A stretch of DNA of 64,000 bases from Chamaelirium japonicum (taxonomy: Eukaryota > Streptophyta > Magnoliopsida > Liliales > Melanthiaceae): NCBI GenBank assembly GCA_947650365.1, contig OX393555.1:13471550-13535549 (forward strand), given 5' to 3'. The position numbers and the translations under genes are program-made. Positions 34,322 to 47,744 of the stretch are shown here, piece by piece. How positions within the stretch are numbered: the stretch's first letter is position 1; each line of letters begins with the position of its first letter. Below the pieces are notes generated by a model that made no database searches, was not told the origin of the DNA, and was given only the letters and a program-made list of their open reading frames with translations.

Positions 34322-34636
34322 TAGGGATGGCAATGGTGCGGTTTCGGGTAAAACTGAAATCGCACCGCAACACCGAGCCACCACATCGAAACCGCACTAC
34401 ACCACGATGGTGTACCGTTATGCAAAACCAAAACCGCACCATGCGGTGCGGTGCACCACGGTTTATCATTGGAATAACCTAAACGGTGCGGTTTTATGCG
34501 ATTTTGGTCAAAACCGAAACCACCCCGCTACACCGAAACCTCACCGTGATGGTTTTATATTTTGGCAAACCAAAACGCACCATGCGGTCCGGTTTTACAC
34601 GGTTTTTGGTTTTAAACCACACCATTGCCATCCCTA
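34322..34636. mobile_element. hAT MITE, 315 bp, 8-bp target duplication CACGAGAT
   Basis: TAGGGATGGCAATGG at the left and its exact complement CCATTGCCATCCCTA at the right end. The flanks are CACGAGAT at 34314-34321 and 34637-34644, both exact. Subterminal motifs are ACCGCACC / GGTGCGGT and AAACCGAAACC. No coding capacity. Perfect ends and flanks suggest it is young. Confidence 0.93.
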
Positions 34637-34644
34637 CACGAGAT

Positions 34645-35760
<1,116 letters not shown>

Positions 35761-36116
35761 TACGAAGATAACACAATCGGCATATAGGATGTCAGTGTGA
35801 ACATTCATGTAGAAAGAAGGAAAAAATATTATATGACTTGTTATACTTCAATTTAATGTGCAAGAGAGAAGTAACTTTGTTTAACACATTTAGATATTTT
35901 TTTTTTTTGTCACAACATAGATCATACTGTGTTGAGATATATATGAATATTATTTATAATAAGATATAATCTTTTTTTTGGTAGTTAGAAAGGGGGGATC
36001 AACGGATCTCCGGGAGGCGCCACAGCCCGGTGCAAGCAAGGACCACTGCTTGCCGGTGTAGAAATAGGCACAGAAATAGGCACAAACAAGGCCACTCCAA
36101 GACCCCATAGGGGGGA

Positions 36117-36575
36117 ACACTCCCGCACGCCGGCGAAAAAACCACCGCCCACTGGATGCAACACATCACCTCCGCACGCGGTGTACAAGCCCCACACACT
36201 GCTCCCCAGCGTGGGAAAAAAAAAGATCTACATTACCACCAACAGCTTGCACAGAAAGAGATGGAGGCGTCGTCGGTGGTCCCCGTTTGCCTCAACCCAT
36301 CCGCCGTCACCTAGCGTCATCAGGATCCGCTCCTGCCGATCAAAGGAGGGGAACTGAGACCCTCAAAACTTCCGTCGTTGTGGGCCAGAGTCCGGATCTG
36401 CCACTCCCAACTCAATGACTGGAGATTGACACCCAGAGATTGGCCGCTGACCGGCGAAACAAGGAAGGGGGGAGCCGCGCCCCCCTGGAGAGTCGATCAC
36501 AAATTTATTGACCCTGGAGAACCCCTATCTATAAAGGGGGAGGAGAGGGGAGACAGATCCACCCCCATAAGAGCA
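36117..36575. repeat. Repeat R1, unidentified GC-rich element fragment
   Basis: Contains CACGCCGGCGAAAAAACC, ATGGAGGCGTCGTCGG, GGCGAAACAAGGAAGG and CCCCTATCTATAAAGGGGG. The second copy is 45105-45575. It is open in short stretches on both strands without a known domain. The sequence upstream (35985-36116) is continuous with it but is not in the second copy. It may be a piece of a dispersed retroelement. Confidence 0.5.
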
Positions 36576-37863
36576 GTTGCACCATTGCTACCCGCTGCCG
36601 CCTCCATTGCTCACGCCCATTGCTCGCCATCGCTGCATAGATGTATATGTAAATATGAAGTTTTGGGGGTGTAATGTAATTAGCCTAGTTTTATGGAACT
36701 ATATATAAAATTTATTTTTTTACATATAGTAAAGATAAGATACAAAGATAACACAATCCTCATATAGGATATCAGTGCGAACATTCATGTAGAAGGAACA
36801 AAATTACTATCCGATAGATATACTTTATGTTGGCAGACCATCTTCTTTTTTCTTTTGTTTGAGAACCATCAAATAGGAGAAAGGATTAGGAAGCCCCCAA
36901 CCGGTTATATTAATCTAAAAAACTCCGGATACAATGAGGGCTAGTATACTACTTGAAGAAATATTCATTTAGAAACTTCATGTCGGCAACTATCTTAAGA
37001 TGTACTTATTTAACCAATGCATCGGAAGCATGCATCCGATGAGATGATAAGAGGGAAAAAAATTTACTATTGGTCCAGCCATCGTTGTCAAACCTGAAAA
37101 CGACACGATCACAAGCATCCATAATAGGAGATTTGAACCCATTTCATCGATAAGGCTATCAAATCTAATTAAATACGACAAATGAAGGAATTGATTTTAT
37201 TATAATCTCCATTTATGTGGTGGATTTATGGTTTTCGCTTATTTCCTCTTATCGATAAATCTAAATAGTATAATGCTAAATTGGAACCATCGCAAGAAGG
37301 TTGTGACACTAAGTATCGGATAAAATTCAATCCATAAAAATGTGTTTTCAGAGTAACCTCTTTTTTTGTTTTGCTGGATCGACCAAACGATTAGAGACTG
37401 GGCGCTAGTGTAAGGGATCGATGAGACCCAAAGATCGAAACAGGGAGAGGCAGTAACCAGTTGCTATTAATTATTTTCATAATCCCGTGAACATAGCATC
37501 AACGGCCAAGATTCGCACGAGCAAAACAAGGCATAATGGCTTTAACGGAAAGTTCGCCCCATTAAATATTGCATTCATTGGAAGTATTCAATTGTACGCC
37601 CGTTGGGTGTAATTGACGCTTGCATTTATCCTAATTTCTATGTTTAATTTGTACGCACTGGTTCTAAAAAGATAGAACCTATAACTTTGAGTGGACGATC
37701 ACATAGAAATTACTATCCCATTAAACATTGCATTCATTGAAAATATTTATTTGTTTCTTAGATTTTCTTTATGAATAGACTCATATGAGGCTGTTCGGGA
37801 CCATCTGTTTCCAAAGGCTGGGCAAAGCCCTTCTCCACGTCTTTCACATTTTTTTAATTGGTA

Positions 37864-37979
37864 CATCCTGACGTGGCACTTATCATAGCCGTCCGTTGCA
37901 CCCAGTCCCAATAGATGAATCGCACTCGGCCCAAAGGGTAGGCAAAGTGACCACTATAATCAAGTGCCACGTCAGGATG
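37864..37979. promoter_or_regulatory. Promoter inverted repeat with ACGT cores, gene 1
   Basis: CATCCTGACGTGGCACTT (from 37864) faces AAGTGCCACGTCAGGATG (37962-37979), an 18-bp perfect inverted repeat about 80 bp apart. It lies roughly 50-170 bp upstream of the TATA box. Each arm holds a TGACGTGGCA core, the kind bound by plant bZIP factors, and a further GGCCACGTAT follows. It could be a tiny MITE that brought in regulatory sites. The same structure is at 47530-47645. Confidence 0.65.
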
Positions 37980-38030
37980 GCCACGTATATGAGTCGACGA
38001 GAGAGCCAATGTGGCATCTAGCCAGGTAGC

Positions 38031-38037
38031 TATAAAT
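38031..38037 (+). promoter_or_regulatory. TATA box of protease gene 1
   Basis: TATAAAT, 48 bp upstream of the ATG at 38079, with a CCAAT motif at 38006-38010. Confidence 0.7.
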
Positions 38038-38078
38038 CCTCTCTTGATGCTTAAGGGTACGTCGTGTGAGTTTGTGAG

Positions 38079-39541
38079 ATGGCCTTCTTTCCCTCCCTCT
38101 TCTGCTCGCTGCTCTTCTCATGTCTTCTCCTCCAATCATCGCATGCCGGTGGAGCAGAGCGGCGCCGCCTTCGGACCAGCAGCGCCGGCTCGATGCCGCC
38201 GGCCGCCACCTGCGCATCCTCCTCGTCCGCTGGTCTGGCAACAAAATCCATACAACCCTTCATTAATCCAATCATTCACCAACGGATCGCATAGTAGAGA
38301 TCATGACAGGTGCATGTCTTTTTGCAGCATCAGGCGGTGGCGGTAGATTGGAAGTCTTCCATCGACACGGGCCGTGCTCCCCGCTCGGCCGCCAGCTGAA
38401 GCCGAACCACTTGGAAACCCTCCGACGGGACCAGGCCCGCGTCCACTCCCTCCACGGCCGGGTCTCTAGCTCGACGGCAGGAGTGACCATCCTCGACCGG
38501 CCCGGTGCCTCGTACGGCGTCCTCGACTACGTCGTCACCGTCGGGTTCGGAACTCCGACGAGGAACTTCACCGTGATATTCGACACCGGTAGCGACGTCT
38601 CGTGGATCCAGTGCAAGCCCTGCGTCTTCGAGTGCTACCAACAGAACGAGACCCTCTTCGACCCCTCCCAATCGTTGACCTACGCCAACGTGTCATGCAG
38701 CTCCGCCGATTGCCACTCGGCCGGCGGCGACTCCTGCGACGGCTCCGCCTGCGTCTACTCCGTCAAGTACGCCGACAACGACTCCACCTCCGGCGTCTTC
38801 GCGAGGGACGCCCTCACCCTGACGCCCTCCGGTGTGCTGAACGATTTCAAGTTCGGTTGCGGCGTGATGAACCACGGGTTGTTTGGAGGCGCCGCGGGGC
38901 TAATGGGCCTCGGCCGCGGCAGGGTGTCGCTGGCGTCACAGGCGTCCCGAAAATACGGCGGTGGCTTCTCCTACTGCCTCCCGCCGTCCGCAGACTCTAC
39001 CGGCTATCTGAGCTTTGGGGCCGGTCGGCGACCCAACAAGGTGAAGTTCACGCCGTTGCTGACTAGGCCGGCGTCGCCGTCCTTCTACTTCCTTGAACTT
39101 GTAGCAATGAGCGTCGGGGGAGTGAATCTAACTCTGCCGCCGGCGGTCTTCGATGCCGGGACCATCATCGACTCCGGCACGGTCATCTCCCGCCTGCCAC
39201 CTTACGTGTACTCCGCTCTTCGTGAGGAATTCCGGCGGCAGATGTCGGGCTACCAATCGGCGCCACCGTTTTCTCTGCTGGACACCTGCTACAACATCAC
39301 CGGGGTGGAATCGGTAACCGTGCCGGCGGTGGCGCTGCATTTCGGCGGCGGGGTCTCCCTCGATGTCGACCCGTCGGGGACGCTGTATAGGGGCAGCGAC
39401 TCGCAGGCGTGCCTTGCGTTCGCGGGTAACAACGACACGAGCTCGTTTTCGATTGTCGGGAGCATGCAGCAGCTGGGGTTCGATGTGGTCTACGATTTAG
39501 GGAGGGGATTGATTGGGTTTGGCCCCGGAGGCTGCAGCTGA
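38079..39541 (+). CDS. Nepenthesin-type aspartyl protease, gene 1
   Basis: Secreted pepsin-like (A1B) endopeptidase of the plant CND41/nepenthesin group. Exons 38079-38232 and 38328-39541 join in phase across a 95-bp GT-AG intron to give about 455 residues. An uninterrupted frame also starts at 38303 but would lack the signal peptide. Residues 1-23 (MAFFPSLFCSLLFSCLLLQS...) are a secretion signal, followed by a propeptide with the family phrase RLEVFHRHGPCSP. The mature part has FDTGSDVSWIQCKPC (first active site), the Cys-rich nepenthesin insert (CYQQ...SCSSADC...SC...CVYSVKYAD) and TIIDSGTVISRLPP (second active site). The C-terminus is SFSIVGSMQQLGFDVVYDLG. Both catalytic Asp motifs are intact, so it should be active. 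Coding sequence is very GC-rich at third positions, unlike its surroundings. Confidence 0.93.
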
Positions 39542-39685
39542 TGAATTTAAACTATTTTTTTCAGCCAACCATTTATCCACCTTTTTGCTTCCAACCTGAC
39601 GTGGCACCGAACACAGCTGTACAAAACTTTTTATTTAATGTTGCCTGGAGATTTCTAAGAACAAGCTTTTGGGAACACAGTGGAA

Positions 39686-39918
39686 TGGTGGGACTTGGGC
39701 GTGTCTGACCCGAACCCGACTCGTCAAACCCGAACAATAGACAAATATGGACAAAGTTTGTTAAAATTTTGAACGGATTGGGACAAAAAAAAAAAAAACA
39801 ATCCGATTTCAATTTTAACGGATTTGGTTATCATCTTTCCCAACCTGAGGAACCCGTGTAGACGAGTACAGTGGCATACATGCTTGTAGAGCTGATGTTG
39901 TTGATCCATACGATGCTT

Positions 39919-39967
<49 letters not shown>

Positions 39968-40293
39968 TGGTGTTGGTTGCTTTTATTTTTTGTAGTGGTA
40001 GAAATTGCGGGTTCATAGAATAATTTTTATATATTTTTTTTTGTTTTTGTTTTTGTTTTAAGAGATCAAGTATTTTTATTTATTGTGATCAAATTAAACC
40101 CGTCCAATCTTACCAATCCATCCTTTATTGGCAAATTGGGCAACCCGAGAAACCCGGGCAACCCAAGCAACCTGACATGGGCAAGCACTAGTTGAGCTTC
40201 CCTGGGTTTCACGGGCAAAACGGATTGAGGTGTGTGTTGATCGGGTTGGGCATGGGTAGACCCTTCAACCCGTCCAAGTCCCACCCCTACCTC
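39686..40293. mobile_element. MITE-like element G, copy 1, with internal (GA)n
   Basis: Left end GGTGGGACTTGGGCG and right end CCAAGTCCCACCCCTACC are near complements. Inside are CCCGACTCGTCAAACCC, a GA run (39917-39965), and CGGGCAACCCAAGCAACC motifs. Copies are at 50030-50640 and, partially, 41880-42330. No clear target duplication. It looks like the TAGGGGTGG-type MITEs. Confidence 0.6.
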
Positions 40294-40359
40294 CGATAAT
40301 CACGCGGTATCCCTAGAATCCCAAGTCAACTTCATATGGAATTATGCCTTGCACGATAG

Positions 40360-40935
40360 ACCAGGGACCGTTTGCATCTTGTAGCTTTCCTCCTTTGGGC
40401 TATTTGGAAGGAAAGAAACACTACCATTTTTGAGGGAGCTGCACCTTCATCTAAAAAGACTACTTTAGTAGCCTGGAACCTCATACTCCTCTCAACAATA
40501 TCGGTTGATATAAGAGCAGATGATGCTAGTACACCTTACTTTTGGCAACGGCCCCGGGAAGGTACCTTGAAACTCAACATCGATGCTTCTGTAGGAACGG
40601 CTCACTCTACGTGTGGGTTACTTATTCAAAATGAAAGCAGGATTTTGATTTGTTGTGCGGGTAAAATACTTCCTAGCGGCTCACCCATTGAAGCGGAATT
40701 TTGTGCCATCTTGAAAGAAATAAAACTCTGCTTACAGCTAAACGTCGACAGCGTGATCGTGGAAGGCGACAATCTTTCTGTCATCACACTCCTGTTGGAG
40801 GAATACTCCTCCCGCCGGGTCGATCCATAACACGATTATGGATTGTATGAGACTATCCCAGCTGTTTGTACATTGGTATGGAATCGGAGGCGCAATAGAA
40901 GTTGGATTCGATCCAAAAGATCAATTCGTTGTGTG
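40360..40935 (+). pseudogene. RNase H (RVT_3-type) fragment, copy 1
   Basis: Open at 40372-40830 (152 codons). It starts AFLLWAIWKERNTTIFEG, a phrase typical of the RNase H end of plant non-LTR retrotransposons. The RNase H part follows: LKLNIDASVGTAHSTCGLL (first Asp), PIEAEFCAILKEIKLCLQL (Glu) and VIVEGDNLSVITLL (second Asp). A frame change near 40815 separates it from HNTIMDCMRLSQLF, which continues in copy 2. No reverse transcriptase lies upstream, so it is a detached LINE piece or an old domesticated gene, probably nonfunctional. Confidence 0.7.
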
Positions 40936-41281
40936 ATCTATCTTAAAATTTTCATCTGCATCAAACATGTACGCTATAGATGACATGAAAGATGAAACGA
41001 ACCCCCTACTTCTACTGAATCTAACATGACATTCACTATGCATGCATGACGATAGATATAGGGGCTCAGATTTGTTATACTTTCGTGCGGGATTGACACC
41101 GCGATGTTAGTCTACAGGGTTGAAGAAGAAGGAAGTATCCACGAGCTGGTTCTCTTTGAGTTCACCCTGTCTCGCAATTAGGCCAAATCCTAGCACTCAG
41201 ATCTCTGAGTGCCTCAGAGTGCTAGCCCTCTCATATTCTAAATCTCACAAACTCGCAAGAGATGAAGAGGTAAGTGTGTGC

Positions 41282-41283
<2 letters not shown>

Positions 41284-41344
<61 letters not shown>
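41284..41344. repeat. (GA)n microsatellite
   Basis: About 60 bp of GA in block A1; the matching place in block A2 (about 51625-51640) has only a short run. Confidence 0.97.
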
Positions 41345-41348
<4 letters not shown>

Positions 41349-41879
41349 TCTATTTTTCCAAGAGACTAACAGAGAGAGAACCAAAGAAGCCTTATGACTA
41401 ACAAAAAAGAGGGGATATTTTATCAAAAAAATATTTGAAGGGGGACGGGTTTTCTCGGAAAAACCATGAGGAGGGGCCTCGAGAACCATGGCCCCTTATT
41501 TTTATCCGACCCCCCTCTCTCCCTAACTGATCTCTCTTTCCCTCTCTCTCTCTCTCTCTTTGTTCCGATTTCTTCCTTGTAACCATCCGAGATTCCCTGT
41601 CTTATCTCATCCCTAAAATCAAAAGGGATGGATATTTGACTATTCAAATATTTCTCGTCCCTTTATTAAAGGGATGATGGCACCATGCACCAACCTAATA
41701 GGATGGACGGCCTATTAGGGCGTCATGCAATTAGTAGTCGATTACCTAATGCGGGAGCGTGCGTGGTCCGTTTTCGTGCGAGATAATATATCCTAACAAT
41801 TAGGGCATTTATCCACACTAGGTCATCACACCGTGGGTCGATGAATAGTGATTTTACTATTTACTAGGGTGCCCTCAGT

Positions 41880-42055
41880 AATACATTTGGATGGGCTAGG
41901 ACAAAAAAAGTTAGTTAAAAATTTGGACGAGTTTGGGCATCACCTTTCCCTATCCTAGGAACCTGTGTAAATGAGTACAGTGGCATATATACATGCTTGT
42001 AGGGCTGCTGTTGTTGATCCATCACCATAGCCATTCAATGGATGTTTTAGAGACT

Positions 42056-42135
<80 letters not shown>

Positions 42136-42330
42136 TGTTGGCTGATTTTATTTTTTGTAGTGGTGGCAATTGTTGGTTAATAGAATAATTTACTTTTTTT
42201 TTCTATTATTATTATTTTAAGAGATCAAGTATTTTTTTTTTATTGTGATCAAATTAAATCCGTCCAATCCGACCAACCCATCCTTTTTTTTGCAAATTGG
42301 GCAACCCGGGCAACCCAAGAAACTTGAGCT
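41880..42330. repeat. Third, partial copy of element G with (GA)n
   Basis: Follows block A1 directly. ACAGTGGCATATATACATGC, GTTGTTGATCCAT and a 75-bp GA run (42057-42131) parallel 39770-40150 and 50090-50480. The right part (GGGCAACCCGGGCAACCC) stops before the usual CCCACCCCTA end. Confidence 0.65.
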
Positions 42331-42935
42331 CTGATAACGTCCATAATGTCCGAAGACATTTTGCTCTAAGTGGAGAGAAAATATTCAGTGGATCCGGGAT
42401 GCATGCTGATGTGGTACAACCTCGTCACAGGACCGTCCGATGCACTCACACTTACGAGAGCATCGTACCGTGGATACAAGCAGATGAGACCCCCTTAAAA
42501 CTGTGACTGAGTGAGATTCACCCGTCAGGGTGCCCGCATCCATGGGTTGATGCGATTCACCAGTTGCATCCAGCATATGACTTAACCCACCAAAATCAAG
42601 ACCGAGTGAGATTCACACGTTAGGGTGCCTGCATTCACGGATTGGAATCTCCGATGACATGCAAGAGGATGGGAGTTGGAATCTAGATGTTTCCTGCCTT
42701 GCCTAAATGTTAAGGCTTTGGAAGGCCTCAAAATCTTACTGATTTGCATCCCTGCCCCTACCAATGATGAGGTGGGTATTTTGTAGGATTTTACGCTTGT
42801 TCAATAGGGGGTTAAGGTCTCAAAGATGTCATAATCCGAGTCAATTAGGTAGGGCCAACTAAGCTTGACCGACTTAGTTTAGGACCCCATCATCCATGGC
42901 CTCTAGTCTACACTTGTTGACTCCACGGACGGTAG
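42331..42935. other. Intergenic, no gene recognised
   Basis: The phrase GAGTGAGATTCAC.CGT.AGGGTGCC occurs twice (about 42508 and 42605). Otherwise unassigned. Confidence 0.35.
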
Positions 42936-43505
42936 TAGGGGTGAGCGTCGGTTTTGTCGGTTGGTTTCGGTGTCGGTTTTGTCGGTTTTATTTTTTTTCG
43001 GTTTTCGAAAAATCAAAACCGAAACCGAAACCGAAATGGTCGATTTTTGTCGGTTCGGTGTGATCGGTTTTCGGTTCGGTTTCGGTTCGGTTTCGGTTAA
43101 TATGAGTTATGCTAGAACCCTTGGCTCTTGAATCTTAATCGTCAGTTCATCATAAATAAGTGGATGATTATGTTCTTACATAGTGCCAAAATGAAAGTTC
43201 AAAGCAAAATCAACCGACGTTCACTCTTTTGAAGCATTGTAGATGTAACATAATTACTTCGTACTTGCACTTACTGGAAACAAAAGTATTATGATCGTTG
43301 TGTTTATGATTTAAGAAGTCGGGTCGGTTTTTTCGGTTTCGGTTCGGTGTTTCATACCCGGGAACCGAAACCGAAACCGATTTAATCGGTTTTGTCGGTT
43401 CGGTTTGTTTTCGGTTCGGTTTGATGATCGGTTCGGTTATTTCGGTTAAATTTTGGTCGGTTTCGGTTCGGTTAGGCGGTTCGGGTCGGTTTTTGCACAG
43501 CCCTA
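42936..43505. mobile_element. hAT MITE, 570 bp, 8-bp target duplication GACGGTAG
   Basis: It starts TAGGGGTGAGCGTCGG and ends TTTTTGCACAGCCCTA. The flanks are GACGGTAG at 42928-42935 and 43506-43513, exact. Both subterminal regions are dense arrays of GGTTTCGGTTCGGT and its complement ACCGAAACCGAA. The middle is AT-rich and noncoding. Confidence 0.92.
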
Positions 43506-43513
43506 GACGGTAG

Positions 43514-45104
43514 ACCCAAATTGCCTTGCAGGTAAGAGCATCTCCAAATGCTTCTGAATTTTTTTGCTCCTTAGTTTAGAAAAAAAGAGGGCTTTCCCTA
43601 GGAATAGGGAGCCACTTATGAGAGAGGACTTCAGTAGATTTCATATCCTAGTTCCCTAAAAACTGAAATGACGGAAAACCCATTGCCATCTCTACTTATT
43701 CACCAAACAATTGGCCCATGTCCAGCATTCCTTGTTGGTGAATCTTTCTAGTAACTTAGGGATGTAAATCAGGCCGGGTCGAACTAGAACCCGGCCGGTC
43801 ATTGGAGATTGGAGCTTTCCCCGACTCGTCAGGCCGGGCAAGCCTCTGGTCAAGGGTCCATTCTCTGGTCCGGACCGGATGTACTGAACCTCGGGTGCTT
43901 GGGTCTGGTCAGGTCGGATCAGACCAACTTGTAATAAATTATGTTCATATATAGTTTCATATTATGTAAATTTATATATATAGTGAATACGGGGTATGAG
44001 CATGATAGTCTTATTTGAAATATTAGGCTCCTATCCATCCAATTCAAATGATCAAACTGTCCATTTAAAATGAGGTGCAGTTTTTTATTTTATCCTATTT
44101 TTGAACAGGCCATCTGATGGATCACCTTTCCCTCCAACTTCGGTCCCCCATCCAACACCGGCACACCCCCCAACTCCACATCTCCTCTTACCCCTTCGTT
44201 AGTCCACCCCGATGGTGAATCACACTTGCTCCCCAAGCTCCTGCAGCCCTCCCCCCCCCCCTCGTTCGTCAGGCCACCCCAACCTGTGAATCGCACTCGC
44301 CCCCTCCAGCAGGCATCCTCGACCTCATCGTCAGGAGTGCCTGTCGATGGGGACGAATACGATTCACCGGCGGAATACCTTGACAGAGGAGAAGGGGATC
44401 GGAGCCGGAGGGGGCGAGAGCAATTTACCGTTGGGGTAGCAAGGGGACGAGGGATCGGAGACGAAGGGGGCGACTATGATTCACTGTTGTGCTACCCTGA
44501 CGGAGGGGAAGGGGGAATGGAGACTGTGAGTGCGATTAACGGTCGGGGCCGGGGATTGCCGGAGGCCGGGGACAAGTGTGATTCACTTCGGGTGGCTTGA
44601 TGGAGGGGAAGGAAAATTGACGCCGGAGAGGAGTGCGATTCACCGTCCGGGGGCCCTGCCGGAGGGCCCTGGCCCCTGCCCGTTTTCTCTATATAGTAAA
44701 TTCATATGGATATGATGTTCGTCGAGCTGACTTTCTGATCAGACTGCAAGCTCCAGTTCACAGCATGAGCCCAGCCCGCGAGCCCTTGGGTCAAGTCGTG
44801 CTGAGCCACACGTCATCAACGTTCATCGTAGGCTCGTAGCCATTGGTTTCTTCGGTCCACGCCACATGCATTGCTGTCCCTAATTTACAGTGATTGAGGG
44901 CCCCACTTTTGCCCATCTGATTATGGCCGGATGGGCACGACGTGGCATATGACGAATCCTAACCATCCATGGCATATGACGAATCCTAACCATCCATGGC
45001 ATATGACGAATCCTAACCACGTGGAGAATTTAACAAATCTGGAGGGAAGGAGTGAACTATTTGTAAATATACGGGTTGATTTAAATCCATAAAATACTGG
45101 GGCG
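43514..45104. other. Intergenic with two tandem-repeat patches
   Basis: About 44210-44650 holds eight or so degenerate copies of a G-rich unit containing GTG(C)GATTCACCG; its open frames follow from the repetition. 44944-45023 has three copies of a 27-bp unit beginning GGCATATGACGAATCCTAAC. Decayed GGTCGGGTC-type motifs occur at 43780-43930. No gene is recognised. Confidence 0.5.
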
Positions 45105-45574
45105 TTACAACTCCCGCACGCCGGCAAAAAAATCACCGCCCACTGGCTGCAACACATCACCTCCGCACGCGGCGTAAAAGCCCCACACACTGCTCCCCGG
45201 CATGGGAAAAAAAAAATCTACACTACCACCAATAGCTCGCACAGAAAGAGATGGAGGCGTCGTCGATGATCCCCGTCTGCCTCAACCCATCCGCCATCGC
45301 CTGGCGTCATCAGGATCCGCTCCCGCCGGACAAAGGAGGGGATCTGAGACCCTCGGAACTTCCATCGTTGTGGGCCGGAGTCCGGATCTGCCACTCCCAC
45401 CTCAACGACTGTAGACCGACACCCCGAGACTGGCCACTGACCGGCGAAACAAGGAAGGGTGGAGCCGCGCCCCCCTGGAGAGTCGATCATAGATTTACTG
45501 GCCCTGGAGAACCCCTATCTATAAAGGGGGAGGAGAAGGGAGACAAATCCACCCCCATAAGAGCAGTAGCACCA

Positions 45575-46330
45575 ATTTCCTGACCTCTCCAGTGCCGCTG
45601 GTGACATCCAAGGAGGCTAGTGGCCGATCTCCAAAACCCTAGACTATGGGAAAGGGAAAGGAGAAAAATTGGGCACTCCGAACCGCCTATAACAATAATA
45701 TAATAATAATAAGATACAATCAATCTACAATTAACACATTTTACCATATCGAATTGTTACGCTTTGCTAATGGATTAATTATTCCCCTTTACCAATTATT
45801 ACTCTTTGCCTATGATTGTTACACTTTATATGTAGGGTAAAATTATCACTTAAAAATATTCTAATTACATGTGCACGGCAGAAGGAGCTCGCATTAGCCA
45901 ATGTCCAACCACAGGGACTAAACGTGAAGTTCAAACTTTACATACCCTTATCGTTAATAACCCCAATTTTTTGGGGACTTAGCGAACAGTCCCCGAGAAG
46001 AGATCAATTGTAGCTAAAGAACAACCAATTTCAAGGACGAAAATACCCTCAATGTGCTTCAAATTTTTATTTTAATGCCACTTCTTCCTAAACAAAACCA
46101 AATCCTAAACCCTAAGATTGATCTATATGTCATAGGAAGAACCCTAGACCTAATCCTAATCCTAAACCTAGTCTGAACTCCTCCGTCTGCCGCCTGCCTC
46201 TCGTTTCCGTCGCTCTCCGCAAGCAGCTGCAACTCGCACTCACTGCTGCCGCCTCCGTTGCTCGTGTCTGCTGCTATTGCTACCCGTTGCCGCCTCCGCT
46301 GCTCACGCCCATTGCTCGCCACCGCTGCAT
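45575..46330. other. Segment absent from block A1
   Basis: In A1 the sequence passes directly from GAGCAGTTGCACC to ATTGCTACCCGCTGCCGCC; in A2 these are about 710 bp apart. Short GCTACCCG and TTGCTCG.G repeats at both edges suggest a deletion in A1 through small repeats. The segment holds no recognised gene. Confidence 0.5.
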
Positions 46331-47529
46331 ATAGATGTATATGTAAATATGAAGTTTTGAGGGTTTAATGTAATTAGCCTAGTTTTATGGAACTATTTAT
46401 AAAATTTATTTTTTTATATATAGTAAAGATAAGATACAAAGATAACACGACCCTCATATAGAATATCAGTGCGAACATTCATGTAGAAGGAATAAAATTA
46501 CTATCCGATAGATATACTTCATGTCGGCAGACTACCTTCTTTTTTCTTTTGTATGAGAACCATCCAATAGGAGAAAGGATTAGGAAGCCCCCAACCAGTT
46601 ATATAAATATAAAAAACTTAGGATACAATGAGGGCTAGTATACTACTTGAAGAAATATTCATTTAGAAACCTCATGTCGGCAACTATCTTAAGATGTACT
46701 TATTTAACCAATGCATCGGAAGCATGCATCCGATGAGATGATAATTAAGAGGGAAAATTTTTTACTATTGGTCCAGCCATCGTTGTCAAACCTGAAAACG
46801 ACACGATCACAAGCATCCATAATAGGAGATTTGAACCCATTTCATCGATAAGGCTATCAAATCTAATTAAATACGACAAATGAAAGAATTGATTTTATTC
46901 TAATCTCCACTTATGTGGTGGATTTATGGTTTTCGCTTATTTCCTCTTATCGATAAATCTAAATAGTATAATACTAAATTGGAACCATAGCAAGAAGATT
47001 GTGACACTAAGTATCGGATGAAGTTCAATCCATAAAAATGTGTTTTCAGAGTAACCTCTTTTTTTGTTTTGCTGGACCGGCCAAACGATCAGAGACTGGG
47101 CGCTAGAGTAAGGGCTCGATGAGACCCGAAGATCGAAACAGGAGGAGGCAGTCACCAGTTGCTATTAATTATTTTCATAATCCCGTGAACATGCATAACA
47201 TCAACGGCCAAGATTCGCACGATCAAACAAGGCACAATGGCTTTGAGGAAAAGTTTGCTCCATTAAACATCGCATTCATTAGAAGTATTCAATTGTATGT
47301 CCGCTGGGTGTAATTGACGCTTGCATTCATCATAATTTCTACGTTTAATTTGTACGCACTGGGTTCTAAAAGATAGAACGTGTAACTTTGAGTGCACGAT
47401 CACATAGAAATTATGATCCCATTAAATATTATATTAATTGTAAGTATTCATTTGTTTCTTATTAGGTTATCTTTATGAATAGGCTCATACGTGGCCTTCT
47501 CCAGTTCTTTTGCATTTTTTTAATCAGTA

Positions 47530-47645
47530 CATCCTGACGTGGCACTTATCACAGCCGTCCGTTGCACCCAGTCCCAATAGGTGAGTCGCACTCGGCCCAA
47601 CGGGTAGGCAAAGTGACGACTATAATCAAGTGCCACGTCAGGATG
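47530..47645. promoter_or_regulatory. Promoter inverted repeat with ACGT cores, gene 2
   Basis: Same 18-bp arms and spacing as at 37864-37979; the core TGACGTGGCA is unchanged in both arms. Confidence 0.65.
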
Positions 47646-47696
47646 GCCACGTATATGAGTCCACGAGAGAGCCAACGTGGCATCTAGCCAGGTAGC

Positions 47697-47703
47697 TATA
47701 AAT
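47697..47703 (+). promoter_or_regulatory. TATA box of protease gene 2
   Basis: TATAAAT, 48 bp upstream of the ATG at 47745. The CCAAT motif of gene 1 is CCAAC here. Confidence 0.7.
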
Positions 47704-47744
47704 CCTCTCTTGATGCTTAAAGGTACGTCTTGTGAGTTTGTGAG

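Larger units (their letters stand above)
36117..41890. repeat. Segmental duplication block A1 (protease gene 1)
   Basis: Begins at ACTCCCGCACGCCGGC and ends at CCTCAGTAATACAT, matching 45105-52206. Contains the GC-rich repeat R1, 1.3 kb of AT-rich DNA, protease gene 1, a (GA)n-bearing element and an RNase H fragment. Over the gene the offset to the other copy is exactly 9666 bp. Confidence 0.88.

Noticed and set aside
38330-38671. Minus-strand and alternative-frame openings over the protease genes
   Set aside because: Shadows caused by very high GC at third codon positions; the spliced plus-strand frame has all family motifs.
38303-39541. Single-exon protease model starting at 38303
   Set aside because: It would have no signal peptide. 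The upstream exon with a secretion signal joins in phase through a GT-AG intron conserved in both genes.
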